Shown in pieces: positions 8,865-18,326 of a stretch of DNA of 64,000 bases (position 1 is the first letter of the stretch; every line of letters starts with the position of its first letter). The notes beneath the pieces are model-generated. The model ran no database searches, was not told where the DNA came from, and saw only the letters and a list, made by a program, of their open reading frames with translations. The position numbers and the translations under genes were made by a program. This DNA comes from UBA5436 sp050951845 (lineage in GTDB: Bacteria > Bacillota > Clostridia > Saccharofermentanales > DTU023). The stretch is taken from contig JBMNJV010000001.1 of NCBI GenBank assembly GCA_050951845.1, positions 558,001 to 622,000 on the forward strand. The letters are read 5' to 3'.

Positions 8865-9171
8865 AATTTTAAGATTGTAATAGCGCAAAGAAGAAGTCTT
8901 AATGCGTAGTATGTACTGACCCTCGAAAGTTGAACCAAAAGTTCAGCAATTAGGAGGTCAGTATTATTATGTCAAAGAAATTTTAAATATTAAAGAAACA
9001 TCTATCCAAAAGAACAAATATGATTAAACATTTTTTGGATAGATATCCTTGGAATTGTATTATAATTTACATGCGAAGGAAGATCGTACATAGTACTACG
9101 TACTGAAATAAATGTTTTTTACATTTTTTTACATATAGAACATACGGGAAAGATAATCTTAGGAAAATAGA
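8865..9171. other. intergenic region with IS3-type remnant and inverted repeats
   Basis: No gene is supported here. It holds an IS3-family left-end remnant (8912-8990), a 12-bp perfect inverted repeat ATCTATCCAAAA/TTTTGGATAGAT (9000-9011 and 9033-9044), a TATAAT (9061-9066) that may serve the following gene, and the short palindrome AGTAC-TAC-GTACT (9092-9104). Confidence 0.6.
8912..8990 (+). mobile_element. remnant of an IS3-family left end with decayed orfA start
   Basis: The stretch begins TGTACTGACCCTCGAAAGTT, closely resembling IS3/IS150-group terminal repeats (TGTACTGACCCCCAAAAGTT type, from memory). About 45 bases later a ribosome site AGGAGGT precedes ATG TCA AAG AAA TTT, the usual opening of an IS3 orfA, but the next codon is TAA. 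No right end or transposase body follows, so this is a dead fragment marking a past insertion between the sugar locus and the following gene. Confidence 0.6.
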
Positions 9172-9966
9172 ATGATTTATAATTTGATTAATGGTGCAGC
9201 TGTTCTGGTTGGCGGTTTGCTGGGTATGCTAATCGGCAGATTTTTACCGGAAAAGATTAGTAATACACTAATGAAAGCAATTGCATTAGGTGTAATGTAT
9301 ATCGGAATTTCAACTATGCTGACAGATGCAAATTCCTTAATAGTTTTACTTTGTTTAACTGCAGGTGTAGTTATCGGAGAGTTGCTCAAAATAGAAGATG
9401 GTATCAATAAACTCGGTCAATACATTGAAAACCGGGTTCGAAAAAATGAACAAGAACAATTGAGAAAGCCTGAAACAGAAAAAGAGCAAATCAATACTTC
9501 TTTTGATGTCTCCTCAGAAGTTCTTTTGACTGATGATTATCCAAAGTCCGGGCGACAAATAAAACCGGACATAGCAACCGGATTTGTTTCATCAATTATT
9601 CTGTTCTGTTCAGGCAGTATGGCTATTGTAGGTTCGATCCAGGCGGGATTGCTCAACGACGGTTCGACGTTGTTGGCAAAATCGGTTCTGGACGGTGTTG
9701 TCGGCATGATTTATGCCACAACAATGGGGTTCGGCGTATTGTTATCGGCAATACCGCTGGTCCTTTATCAAGGATTATTTGTATTATTGGCATCAAGTAT
9801 CAGCGGTTTGTTGAGTGCTGCAGCCATAACTCTTATCTCTACGGTTGGTGGTATAATTATCTTAGGTATCGGGATAAATTTGATGTTTGATACTAAAATT
9901 CGTATCGGCAGTTTTATACCCGCAGTTTTTATTCCGATTGTCTTATCAGCTTTAAATTTAATTTAA
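9172..9966 (+). CDS. DUF554 family membrane protein (YqgA/YdfK-like)
   Basis: A 264-residue integral membrane protein with about seven hydrophobic segments. The opening IYNLINGAAVLVGGLLGMLIGRFLP and the later GDxxK-like polar connections fit the DUF554 family (YqgA in enterobacteria, YdfK in Bacillus), whose function is not established. A hydrophilic central insertion (about residues 88-135, rich in Glu, Gln and Lys) is larger than I would expect and probably cytoplasmic. It stands alone, with an insertion-sequence remnant upstream, and has no clear functional link to its neighbours. Confidence 0.8.
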   Translation: MIYNLINGAAVLVGGLLGMLIGRFLPEKISNTLMKAIALGVMYIGISTMLTDANSLIVLLCLTAGVVIGELLKIEDGINKLGQYIENRVRKNEQEQLRKPETEKEQINTSFDVSSEVLLTDDYPKSGRQIKPDIATGFVSSIILFCSGSMAIVGSIQAGLLNDGSTLLAKSVLDGVVGMIYATTMGFGVLLSAIPLVLYQGLFVLLASSISGLLSAAAITLISTVGGIIILGIGINLMFDTKIRIGSFIPAVFIPIVLSALNLI

Positions 9967-10124
9967 TGTTAATATCGGAAAATAATGCCTGGAATATAAT
10001 GTTAATGTTGAAAAGATTTGGCTTGAAGAAAAATAAGTACAAACAAATAATACCGGATAGTTTTCAAAAAACAAATACTTGAAAAAATGTGGACGGAAAC
10101 TGTATAAATTGCAGAGGTATACAC

Positions 10125-11600
10125 ATGAAAAACGGATTAGCTATACAGTATTTTGAATGGTATTTGCCGAATGACGGTAAGCTTTGGCAACGTATACGTG
10201 AAGACATACCCCAGCTCAGGGAAATGGGCGTTACAGCTGTATGGATTCCACCTTGTTATAAAGGTCAAAGTTCAAATGATGTCGGTTACGGTGCTTATGA
10301 TTTATATGATTTAGGTGAATTTAATCAAAAAGGTACCGTGCGCACAAAATATGGAACTTTGGGGGAATTACAAGAAACAATAGCTGCTTTACACGATAAT
10401 GGCATTCAAGTTTATGCAGATACTGTATTGAATCATAAAGCGGGTGCTGATCAAACGGAAATTTTTCGAATTGTGGAAGTGGATCCGGAAGAACGCGAAA
10501 CAGAAATTTCCGAACCATATGACATTGAAGGCTGGACGCGATTTTTCTTTTCGGGACGAGCAGGAAAATATTCTCAATTTGAATGGTATCATCAACATTT
10601 CACAGCAGTTGACTTTGATCAAAGAACCGGAAATAAAGGGATTTTCAAAATTCTCGGTGAAATTCAGGGGGAGTCAAAGGATTTTTCAGAGAATGTTACC
10701 GAGGAAGAAAAAGGCAACTACGATTATTTGATGCATGCTGATGTGGATTACAATAATCCTGATGTGATTGAAGAAATCAAACGCTGGGGTTCCTGGTTTA
10801 TTAAAAAATTAAATCTGGACGGTTTGCGTCTGGATGCTTTGAAGCATATTGATTTAGAGTTTATTAATGACTGGACTAATCATGTCCGAGAAGAAAGCGG
10901 CCGTGAGCTATATGTTGTCGGTGAATATTGGAACGGTGACTATGATGTTTTACGCGAAGTCTTGGATAAAGTAGGAGAAAAACTCGCATTGTTCGATGTG
11001 CCTTTGCATTTTCGATTTTTTGATGCTGCCAAACAGGGAAAAACTTATGATTTGAGCAAAATTTTTGAAAAGACTCTTGTTAATGATGATCCGGATCATG
11101 TGATGACGTTCGTCGATAATCATGATTCTCAATTGGGACAATCTCTGGAATCTTGGGTTGACGATTGGTTCAAACCACTGGCCTATGCATTAATTCTTTT
11201 GCGCAAAAACGGATATCCTTGTCTGTTTTACGGAGATTACTTCGGTTGTGGCGGTGAAACTCCGGTAGAAAGTAAAAAAGCTATGCTGGATCCTCTGCTC
11301 AGAGCAAGGAAGTATTATGCATATGGTGAGCAAATTGACTATTTCGATCATCCGAATTGTATCGCTTTTCAAAGAATGGGCGAAGCGGATAATCCTGATT
11401 CAGGTTTATTATGTATCATGAGTAACGGCGAAGCGGGCTATAAAGATATAACCTTTAGTCAGGAGTTTGCCGCCAGAGTATTTTACGACATTACAGGTAA
11501 CAGAGAGGAAATGATTACTTTGGATAAGCAAGGACAAGGTCGTTTCTTCTGTGACGGAGGTTCCGTATCAGTTTGGGTACTGCAACCGCAAAAAGAATAA
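10125..11600 (+). CDS. alpha-amylase, GH13 (cytoplasmic type)
   Basis: About 491 residues, hydrolysing alpha-1,4 glucosidic bonds in starch, glycogen or maltodextrins. The frame extends to a GTG at 10089, but ATG 10125 has an AGAGG ribosome site and begins MKNGLAIQYFEWYLPNDG, the typical start of cytoplasmic GH13_5 amylases. Conserved regions are ADTVLNHKAGAD, GLRLDALKHI (nucleophile Asp237), VVGEYW (acid/base Glu267) and FVDNHDSQ (Asp334). There is no signal peptide, so it acts inside the cell, probably on glycogen or imported dextrins. It is a single gene, not part of an evident starch operon. Confidence 0.95.
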   Translation: MKNGLAIQYFEWYLPNDGKLWQRIREDIPQLREMGVTAVWIPPCYKGQSSNDVGYGAYDLYDLGEFNQKGTVRTKYGTLGELQETIAALHDNGIQVYADTVLNHKAGADQTEIFRIVEVDPEERETEISEPYDIEGWTRFFFSGRAGKYSQFEWYHQHFTAVDFDQRTGNKGIFKILGEIQGESKDFSENVTEEEKGNYDYLMHADVDYNNPDVIEEIKRWGSWFIKKLNLDGLRLDALKHIDLEFINDWTNHVREESGRELYVVGEYWNGDYDVLREVLDKVGEKLALFDVPLHFRFFDAAKQGKTYDLSKIFEKTLVNDDPDHVMTFVDNHDSQLGQSLESWVDDWFKPLAYALILLRKNGYPCLFYGDYFGCGGETPVESKKAMLDPLLRARKYYAYGEQIDYFDHPNCIAFQRMGEADNPDSGLLCIMSNGEAGYKDITFSQEFAARVFYDITGNREEMITLDKQGQGRFFCDGGSVSVWVLQPQKE

Positions 11601-11703
11601 CCTGATTATTGTCTGATACTTTAATCGGAAATGGTTTCAGAAGATCTCTGGCGACTATCTCGGAAAAGCGACTATTGACTATTTCGGAAAGGGGATTAGG
11701 AAA

Positions 11704-11967
11704 ATGAAAAATATTAAAATGTTTATGTTTGATTCATGTCCGCATTGCCAATTGGCCTTAAGATATTTGAGAGAATTACAAAGTCAGGACAAATATAAAG
11801 ATCTTGAAGTCGAGATGATCAATGAGCGCAAACAACCGGAAATCGCCGGTCAATATGATTATTACTATGTTCCGACATTTTATGTTGATGAAGAAAAAAT
11901 CCATGAAGGCAGTGTCAAAATAGAAGATATCCGACGAGTTTTAGATTTTGCTTTAAACTCACAATAA
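11704..11967 (+). CDS. glutaredoxin/thioredoxin-like small redox protein
   Basis: An 87-residue protein with a thioredoxin fold. The redox motif CPHC lies at about residues 13-16 after a beta strand (IKMFMFDSCPHC), and the cis-Pro region is YYVPTFYVDEEKIHEG. This fits the glutaredoxin-like proteins of anaerobic Bacillota that have no glutathione partner assigned. A good ribosome site (GAAAGGGGATTAGGAAA) precedes the ATG. Its partner is unknown. It lies alone between the amylase gene and the ribosomal operon. Confidence 0.85.
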   Translation: MKNIKMFMFDSCPHCQLALRYLRELQSQDKYKDLEVEMINERKQPEIAGQYDYYYVPTFYVDEEKIHEGSVKIEDIRRVLDFALNSQ

Positions 11968-12093
11968 AGATATGCCCGAAAACAGATATACATACATTTC
12001 CGGATTTAGTGCTACACCATCGGTAAAAAGTATACTAAATCACATAAATTCAATTCCGTAAGGAAGTTGTCCCGATTCCATAGTAAAATTGGC

Positions 12094-12122
12094 TTTACAA
12101 CACCATTTTTTACTGATAGAAT
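12094..12122 (+). promoter_or_regulatory. predicted sigma-A promoter of the str operon
   Basis: TTTACA (12094-12099), a 17-base spacer and TAGAAT (12117-12122) lie about 97 bases upstream of rpsL. The same -10 hexamer TAGAAT occurs in the predicted rpoB promoter of this window, consistent with a strong housekeeping promoter. Confidence 0.6.
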
Positions 12123-12218
12123 AAATTGCTGTATTTTCGGACAATGGCTTTCAGTTATTGTTTTTATGCCGATTGTTAAGAAAAAACAGGTTAAAAATTA
12201 ATGAAAGGGGGAAAATAG

Positions 12219-12638
12219 ATGCCTACATTTAACCAGCTGGTCAAAAAAGGTCGCTCATCCAAAAAAGACAAGTCGGATTCACCTGCCTTGGGTTACGGAA
12301 TGAACTCATTGCGCGGTCGTGCTTCGAGATACAATTCACCGCAAAAACGCGGAGTTTGTACTTCAGTAAAAACGACCACACCGAAAAAACCGAATTCGGC
12401 ATTGCGTAAAGTTGCCAGAGTACGTCTGACCAATCAGATGGAAGTATCAGCGTATATTCCGGGTATCGGTCACAATTTACAAGAACATAGTGTTGTTTTG
12501 ATTCGTGGTGGTCGTGTTAAGGATTTACCGGGTGTTCGTTATCACGTAATTCGTGGAACATTGGATACAGCAGGCGTATCAGATCGCAAACAGGGTCGCT
12601 CAAAATATGGAGCGAAGAGACCAAGATCCGTCACGTAA
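12219..12638 (+). CDS. rpsL: 30S ribosomal protein S12
   Basis: A 139-residue protein of the small-subunit decoding centre. It shows the conserved TTPKKPNSALRKVARVRLTN stretch and HNLQEHSVVLIRGGRVKDLPGVRYH, and ends with KYGAKRPR. The Lys of PKKPNSA, the classic streptomycin-resistance site, is wild type. The start follows an AAAGGGGGAAAAT ribosome site. It is the first gene of the str operon, with a predicted promoter about 97 bases upstream and rpsG 150 bases downstream. Confidence 0.99.
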   Translation: MPTFNQLVKKGRSSKKDKSDSPALGYGMNSLRGRASRYNSPQKRGVCTSVKTTTPKKPNSALRKVARVRLTNQMEVSAYIPGIGHNLQEHSVVLIRGGRVKDLPGVRYHVIRGTLDTAGVSDRKQGRSKYGAKRPRSVT

Positions 12639-12788
12639 TCAGACGGAATCGATCGGTTGGACAATCTATGTCGCAGAAAGCCTCTATTTTTCCTTATGAA
12701 ATATCCGGGTCTTTCTGGCCTGACACGATCCAAACCGTGAGTACCTATGATTTCGGTAGTACCGTATAATCATGAAAGGAGGGAAGAA

Positions 12789-13259
12789 ATGCCAAGAAAA
12801 GGCCATGTTCCAAAGAGAGAAATATTACCTGATCCGCAATACCATGACTTAAAGGTCGCAAAATTAATCAATATGGTAATGTTGGACGGTAAAAAAACTT
12901 TGGCTCAAAGAATTGTTTACGGTGCATTTGATATTATCAAAGAACGCACGGAACAAGAGCCGATAGAAGTTTATTATCAAGCTTTAGAGAATGTTATGCC
13001 TATGCTGGAAGTTAAAGCCAGACGTGTCGGCGGTTCAAACTATCAAGTTCCGATTGAAGTCAGACCTGAAAGACGTCAAACTTTAGCTTTGCGTTGGATT
13101 GTCGGCGCTGCTCGTGCACGTCATGAACGTAGTATGAAGCAACGTTTAGCCAATGAAATTTTAGATGCAAACAACAGCACCGGTTCAGCATTCAGAAAAA
13201 AAGAAGAAATGCATCGTATGGCAGAAGCAAATCGTGCTTTCGCCCACTACAGATGGTAA
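12789..13259 (+). CDS. rpsG: 30S ribosomal protein S7
   Basis: 156 residues from the ATG at 12789, the usual S7 length; the frame is open 42 bases further upstream, but the AAAGGAGGGAAGAA ribosome site directly precedes this ATG and the protein then starts MPRKGHVPKRE as expected. S7 nucleates assembly of the 3' domain of 16S rRNA. Family stretches VPIEVRPERRQTLALRWIV and the C-terminal MHRMAEANRAFAHYRW are present. It is the second gene of the str operon. Confidence 0.99.
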   Translation: MPRKGHVPKREILPDPQYHDLKVAKLINMVMLDGKKTLAQRIVYGAFDIIKERTEQEPIEVYYQALENVMPMLEVKARRVGGSNYQVPIEVRPERRQTLALRWIVGAARARHERSMKQRLANEILDANNSTGSAFRKKEEMHRMAEANRAFAHYRW

Positions 13260-13313
13260 GTTAAGCCATCAGAAGGTATGTTATGAGTTTATTAATGGAA
13301 GGAGTTTACCCGC

Positions 13314-15383
13314 ATGCCTAGAGAATTTTCATTAGAAAATACAAGAAATATAGGCATAATGGCGCATATTGATGCCGGCAAAACTACTACGACCGAAAGA
13401 ATTCTGTATTATACAGGAAAAATTCATCGTTTAGGAGAAACCCATGAGGGTGCTGCCACCATGGATTGGATGGAGCAAGAGCAGGAACGCGGTATTACAA
13501 TCACTTCAGCTGCTACTACAGCCCAGTGGAAAGAGCGGAGAATCAATATTATCGACACACCCGGACACGTCGACTTCACTGTTGAGGTGGAGCGTTCTTT
13601 GCGTGTTCTGGACGGTGCCGTAACGGTATTTTGTGCCAAAAGCGGTGTTGAACCCCAAACTGAAACTGTTTGGCGTCAGGCAGACACTTATGGTGTTCCC
13701 AGAATGGCCTATATTAATAAAATGGATATTTTGGGTGCCGACTTTTTCAATGTTGTCAAAATGATCAGAGATCGTCTGGGTGCTAATCCGGTCCCGATTC
13801 AATTGCCGATCGGCAAGGAAGAAAATTTTACAGGTATTATAGATTTAATGACTATGAAAGCTGTAATTTATAAAAATGACGAAGGTACCGAGATTGAAGA
13901 ATCGGATGTTCCTGCAGAATTGATGGATGAAGCCAAGCTTTATCGTGATCAAATGGTTACAGCCATTGCCGAAACAGATGATGATCTGGCAGAAAAATTC
14001 CTGATGGAAGAAGAAATTTCTGTTGAAGAATTGAAAAAGGCTTTACGCAAAGCAACAATCAGTACGGAAATTGTGCCGGTTGTCTGCGGTACATCATATA
14101 AGAATAAAGGTGTGCAATTGCTCTTAGACGCAGTTGTTGATTACATGCCATCTCCGTTGGATATTCCTGCGATTGACGGCATTAATCCCGTAACCGGTGA
14201 AGAAGACAAACGTCATGCCGATGACAGTGAACCTTTCTCAGCCTTAGCATTTAAAATTATGACTGACCCGTATGTCGGTAAATTGTGTTTTTTCAGAGTT
14301 TATTCCGGCACATTGGAATCGGGATCATATGTTTATAATTCGATCAAAGAACAGCGAGAACGTATCGGACGTATTCTGCTGATGCACTCTAACCATCGGG
14401 AAGAGACCGACAAGGTATATTCCGGTGACATAGCGGCTGCAGTAGGTTTAAAAAACACATCAACCGGTGAAACTCTATGTGATGAGAAAAATCCGATAGT
14501 ATTGGAATCCATGGATTTTCCTGAACCTGTTCTTTCGGTTGCAATTGAACCTAAATCCAAAGCTTCACAGGAAAAACTGATTATAGCTTTGGCAAAATTG
14601 GCGGAAGAAGATCCGACTTTTAAGACCAGAACAGACAGTGAAACCGGACAAACCTTGATTTCAGGTATGGGCGAATTACATTTAGACATTATTGTCGATC
14701 GTTTATTCCGGGAATTTAAGGTTGAAGCCAATGTCGGCGAACCGCAGGTTGCATACAGAGAAACCATTACGAAAGCGGTTGAAGCGGAAGGCAGATTTGT
14801 CCGGCAAACAGGCGGCCGCGGTCAATACGGACACTGTGTTGTTCAATTTGAGCCGTTACCTGCCGATCAGGCATATGAGTTTGTGGATAAAGTTGTCGGC
14901 GGATCTGTTCCCAGAGAATACATCGGCTCGGTAGATGAAGGAATTCGCGAAGCGTTGCTTTCCGGTGAAATTGCCGGTTATCCTGTAGTAGGTGTCAAAG
15001 CAACTCTGATTGACGGTTCATATCACGATGTTGATTCGTCTGAACTGGCTTTCAAAATTGCCGGCTCAATGGCTTTAAAAGAAGCTATGCGCAAAGGCAA
15101 TTCAGTATTGTTGGAACCCATGATGAAAGTGGACGTGGTTATACCGGAGGAATATATGGGTGATGTTATGGGTGACTTAAGTTCACGTCGCGGGCAGATT
15201 TTGGGTAATGAACCTCGCGGCAATACCGTAGTCATTTCAGCTTATGTACCATTATCCGAAATGTTCGGTTATGCAACCAATTTGCGTTCCAGAACCCAGG
15301 GCCGCGGTACATTCGTAATGCAAATTGATCATTATGAAAGAGTACCGGGTAATATAACAGAGAGCTTTTCAGCTCGTTATTAA
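13314..15383 (+). CDS. fusA: translation elongation factor G
   Basis: A 689-residue GTPase that drives ribosomal translocation. G-domain motifs are AHIDAGKTTTTERIL (G1), RGITITSAA (G2), DTPGHVDFTVEVERSLRVLDG (G3) and NKMD (G4). Domains II-V follow with the normal domain IV (ETITKAVEAEGRFVRQTGGRGQYGH region). The length and order match canonical EF-G. It lies 54 bases after rpsG with a GGAAGGAG ribosome site and is followed by tuf. A second, divergent EF-G-like gene occurs at 24201. Confidence 0.99.
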   Translation: MPREFSLENTRNIGIMAHIDAGKTTTTERILYYTGKIHRLGETHEGAATMDWMEQEQERGITITSAATTAQWKERRINIIDTPGHVDFTVEVERSLRVLDGAVTVFCAKSGVEPQTETVWRQADTYGVPRMAYINKMDILGADFFNVVKMIRDRLGANPVPIQLPIGKEENFTGIIDLMTMKAVIYKNDEGTEIEESDVPAELMDEAKLYRDQMVTAIAETDDDLAEKFLMEEEISVEELKKALRKATISTEIVPVVCGTSYKNKGVQLLLDAVVDYMPSPLDIPAIDGINPVTGEEDKRHADDSEPFSALAFKIMTDPYVGKLCFFRVYSGTLESGSYVYNSIKEQRERIGRILLMHSNHREETDKVYSGDIAAAVGLKNTSTGETLCDEKNPIVLESMDFPEPVLSVAIEPKSKASQEKLIIALAKLAEEDPTFKTRTDSETGQTLISGMGELHLDIIVDRLFREFKVEANVGEPQVAYRETITKAVEAEGRFVRQTGGRGQYGHCVVQFEPLPADQAYEFVDKVVGGSVPREYIGSVDEGIREALLSGEIAGYPVVGVKATLIDGSYHDVDSSELAFKIAGSMALKEAMRKGNSVLLEPMMKVDVVIPEEYMGDVMGDLSSRRGQILGNEPRGNTVVISAYVPLSEMFGYATNLRSRTQGRGTFVMQIDHYERVPGNITESFSARY

Positions 15384-15520
15384 TTAACAAAACAGTCCAT
15401 TAATTGAATGAACTGTTGAATGATTGCCAAAGTGCAATAAATGTGTAAAATATAAAAGAGATAATTAAAGAAAGAAATAATGATCAGTACAATGCTGTAT
15501 CAATAAGGAGGATCTTTTTA

Positions 15521-16723
15521 ATGGCTAAAGCAACGTTTGAAAGAAACAAGCCGCACGTTAACGTAGGAACATTAGGACACGTTGACCATGGTAAGACAAC
15601 ACTTACCGCCGCGATTACAAAAGTACTTGCTATGCAAGGCGGTGCAGATTTTACAGATTATGCAAATATCGATAAAGCACCCGAAGAAAGACAACGTGGT
15701 ATTACAATCAGTACATCACACGTAGAGTATGAAACAGAAAATCGTCACTATGCTCACGTAGACTGTCCGGGACATGCTGACTATATCAAAAATATGATTA
15801 CCGGCGCTGCCCAAATGGACGGTGCTATCTTAGTAGTATCAGCTGCTGACGGTCCGATGCCGCAAACTCGTGAACACATCTTGTTAGCCCGCCAAGTAGG
15901 CGTTCCGACAATTGTTGTTTACATGAATAAAACAGACCAAGTTGATGATGAAGAATTATTAGAATTAGTTGAAATGGAAGTCCGTGAACTCTTAAGCGAA
16001 TACGAATATGACGGAGACAACACACCTGTAGTTCGCGGTTCAGCCTTAAAAGCTCTGGAAAGCACAAGCGATGACATCAATGCACCTGAATATGCATCAA
16101 TTCTTGAACTGATGGCAGAAGTTGACGAATTCATTCCGACACCTGACCGTGCAACCGATTTACCGTTTGCTATGCCGGTTGAAGACGTTTTCACAATTAC
16201 CGGTCGTGGTACAGTTGCTACCGGACGTATTGAGCGTGGAACAATCAAACTGCAATCCCCGGTTGAAATCGTAGGCATGCAGGAAAAACCGACCAACACA
16301 GTTGTTACAGGTATTGAAATGTTCCACAAGATGATGGATCAGGGTGAAGCCGGTGATAACGTAGGTCTTTTACTGCGCGGTGTTGACCGTAACGGTATTG
16401 AACGTGGCCAGGTTGTTGCAGCTCCAGGTTCAATCAAACCTCATACAAAATTTGTCGGACAAGTCTATGTTTTAACCAAAGATGAAGGTGGACGTCATAA
16501 ACCGTTCTTTACAGGTTATCGTCCGCAATTCTACTTCCGTACAACAGACGTTACCGGTATTGCCAACTTACCTGAAGGAACAGAAATGTGCATGCCCGGT
16601 GACCATACTTCAATGACAGTTGAATTGATCACACCGATCGCTATTGAAAAAGGTTTGAAATTCGCTATCCGTGAAGGTGGCCGTACAGTAGGATCAGGTT
16701 CAGTTACCGACATTATTGAATAA
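15521..16723 (+). CDS. tuf: translation elongation factor Tu
   Basis: A 400-residue GTPase that delivers aminoacyl-tRNA to the ribosome. Motifs are GHVDHGKTTL (G1), RGITI (G2), DCPGHADYIKNM (G3) and NKTD (G4, where NKCD or NKVD is commoner). Domains II and III are complete and the protein ends with GSVTDIIE. The ribosome site is AAGGAGGATC. It is the last gene of the str operon, separated from fusA by 137 bases and closed by a strong terminator at 16766. Confidence 0.99.
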   Translation: MAKATFERNKPHVNVGTLGHVDHGKTTLTAAITKVLAMQGGADFTDYANIDKAPEERQRGITISTSHVEYETENRHYAHVDCPGHADYIKNMITGAAQMDGAILVVSAADGPMPQTREHILLARQVGVPTIVVYMNKTDQVDDEELLELVEMEVRELLSEYEYDGDNTPVVRGSALKALESTSDDINAPEYASILELMAEVDEFIPTPDRATDLPFAMPVEDVFTITGRGTVATGRIERGTIKLQSPVEIVGMQEKPTNTVVTGIEMFHKMMDQGEAGDNVGLLLRGVDRNGIERGQVVAAPGSIKPHTKFVGQVYVLTKDEGGRHKPFFTGYRPQFYFRTTDVTGIANLPEGTEMCMPGDHTSMTVELITPIAIEKGLKFAIREGGRTVGSGSVTDIIE

Positions 16724-16765
16724 TTAAAAACCATTATCGAATAGTTATTAACTTACTCGATTAAA

Positions 16766-16806
16766 GAAAGAGGGTACACCATTACGGCAGTACCCTCTTT
16801 CGCTTT
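16766..16806 (+). terminator. intrinsic terminator of the str operon
   Basis: A 12-bp perfect stem GAAAGAGGGTAC (16766-16777) and GTACCCTCTTTC (16790-16801) with a 12-base loop, followed by GCTTTTA. It lies 43 bases after the tuf stop codon. Confidence 0.9.
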
Positions 16807-17111
16807 TATAAGCTTGAATAATGAAATTTGATTAAATGTAGCATGTTTCAGATAATAAAATCGATTGTTCATGTGCACTGATAAAAATTCAAAAACTAAA
16901 GCTCATTGCCTAAAAATCACAAACTCGGACAAGTCCTCAAACATGTGATTTTTATAACGGCAATTTCGCCAAGTTTTTTAAGAATTTTTCCAGTTAACAC
17001 ATTCCAAAGCGATTTTATTATCTGAAATCTTCTAAATTTAATAAAGCATGCTACAATTAGATAATAAATTATTAATAAGTGTGATAATTCTATTCTGGGA
17101 GGTATTAATAA
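16807..17111. other. intergenic region dominated by a nested palindrome
   Basis: No gene is supported between the tuf terminator and the flavodiiron gene. Nearly all of the stretch is a 219-bp nested inverted-repeat structure (16837-17055). A possible TGTGATAAT extended -10 follows at 17080-17088, shortly before the ribosome site GGGAGG of the next gene. Confidence 0.6.
16837..17055. repeat. 219-bp nested inverted repeat, MITE-like or large RNA hairpin
   Basis: Outer arms TGTAGCATG (16837-16845) and CATGCTACA (17047-17055) are complementary. Next, an 18-base arm (16846-16863) is perfectly complementary to 17010-17027, with 19 extra bases on the right side only. At the centre, TAAAAATCACA (16911-16921) pairs perfectly with TGTGATTTTTA (16944-16954), enclosing GGAC-AA-GTCC. 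Three concentric perfect arms are very unlikely by chance. It could be a small non-autonomous transposable element, a repeated palindromic unit or a structured RNA. Confidence 0.7.
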
Positions 17112-18326
17112 ATGTATTATAAACGAAAGATTGCGGATGATATTTATTATGTCGGTGAGAGTGACCGGCGTTTGGAACGATTCGAAAATATGTTTGAGTT
17201 ACCCAGCGGAGTTGCCTATAATTCGTATTTGATTACAGATGAAAAAACCGCATTGTTAGATGGTATAGATGAGACTGTTTCAGAGAGATACTATGAAAAT
17301 ATTCGTTTTGTTTTAGACGGCAGAGATTTAGATTATTTGATTGTCAATCATGTTGAACCTGATCATTGCAGCAGCATCAATAACGTATTAAGAGAATATC
17401 CTGAAGCCGTCATGGTGATAACCCAAAAAGGTTTGCAGTTCATGGAACAATTTTACAATCTGGATTATCTGGATAGGGTAATGATTGTCAAAGAAGGTGA
17501 TCAGTTGGATTTGGGCAAACATCAATTGGAGTTCATTATGGCGCCGAATGTTCATTGGCCGGAAGTTATGGTGACCTATGATCATACCGATAAAATATTA
17601 TTCAGTGCCGATGCTTTCGGCTCTTTCGGAGCGATTGAAGGCCATTTATTTGCCGATCAGGTAAATTTTGAACGAGATTGGCTTGCTGAAGCCCGCCGTT
17701 ACTATATCAATATTGTCGGGCGTCAAGGTGCTTCAGTGATGCGCCTTTTCAAAAAACTGGAAGATAAGGATATCAATTTAATCGCACCGTTGCATGGACT
17801 TGTCTTCAGAACACCTGATCTGATCTCGATGATTCTGGAGAAATATACGAAATGGGCTACCTATGAGCCGGAAGAACAAGGTGTGGTGCTGGTTGTTGCT
17901 TCGATGTACGGAGATTCACAAAATATGAATGATATCTTGGCAGCGATGTTGGCAGATCGCGGAGTTGAGAATATTCGTGTTTACGATATTTCCAAAACAC
18001 CTCCATCCGGAATTATTGCGGATTTATTCCGATTCTCCAATGCGGTATTTACTTGTTTGACTTACAATACTATGCTATATCCCGGAATGGATGCCTTAAT
18101 GCGTGAATTGGTAATGCTCAATTATGCTAATCGCAGAATCTCCTATTTGGAAAATCAAAGCTGGGGTGGCAGAGCGTTGGCGATTGCCCAGGAAATATTC
18201 AGTAAAAGTAAAAATCTGGAAGTAATCGGAGAACCGTTCAAAATCAAAAGTTCGGTTGCACCGGAACAAATTGATGATTTAATGAAATTAGCAGATGAAA
18301 TTGCAGCATCTGTGCAAAAACAATAA
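17112..18326 (+). CDS. flavodiiron protein (A-type flavoprotein, FprA-like)
   Basis: A 404-residue cytoplasmic protein that reduces oxygen to water or nitric oxide to nitrous oxide in anaerobes. The N-terminal metallo-beta-lactamase-like domain carries all expected di-iron ligands: His80, Glu82, Asp84 and His85 (HVEPDH), a His near 147 (NVHWPE), an Asp near 166 (SADAFGSFG) and a His near 228 (PLHG). The C-terminal flavodoxin domain starts near residue 258 with the FMN phosphate loop SMYGDSQNM. The length is that of class A enzymes with no rubredoxin fusion. It is a single gene with a GGGAGG ribosome site, so electrons must come from a separate rubredoxin or similar protein. Confidence 0.93.
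   Translation: MYYKRKIADDIYYVGESDRRLERFENMFELPSGVAYNSYLITDEKTALLDGIDETVSERYYENIRFVLDGRDLDYLIVNHVEPDHCSSINNVLREYPEAVMVITQKGLQFMEQFYNLDYLDRVMIVKEGDQLDLGKHQLEFIMAPNVHWPEVMVTYDHTDKILFSADAFGSFGAIEGHLFADQVNFERDWLAEARRYYINIVGRQGASVMRLFKKLEDKDINLIAPLHGLVFRTPDLISMILEKYTKWATYEPEEQGVVLVVASMYGDSQNMNDILAAMLADRGVENIRVYDISKTPPSGIIADLFRFSNAVFTCLTYNTMLYPGMDALMRELVMLNYANRRISYLENQSWGGRALAIAQEIFSKSKNLEVIGEPFKIKSSVAPEQIDDLMKLADEIAASVQKQ

Noticed and set aside
13506..13802. Minus-strand frames inside fusA, tuf, rpoB and rpoC
   Set aside because: All are antisense shadows of highly conserved housekeeping genes.
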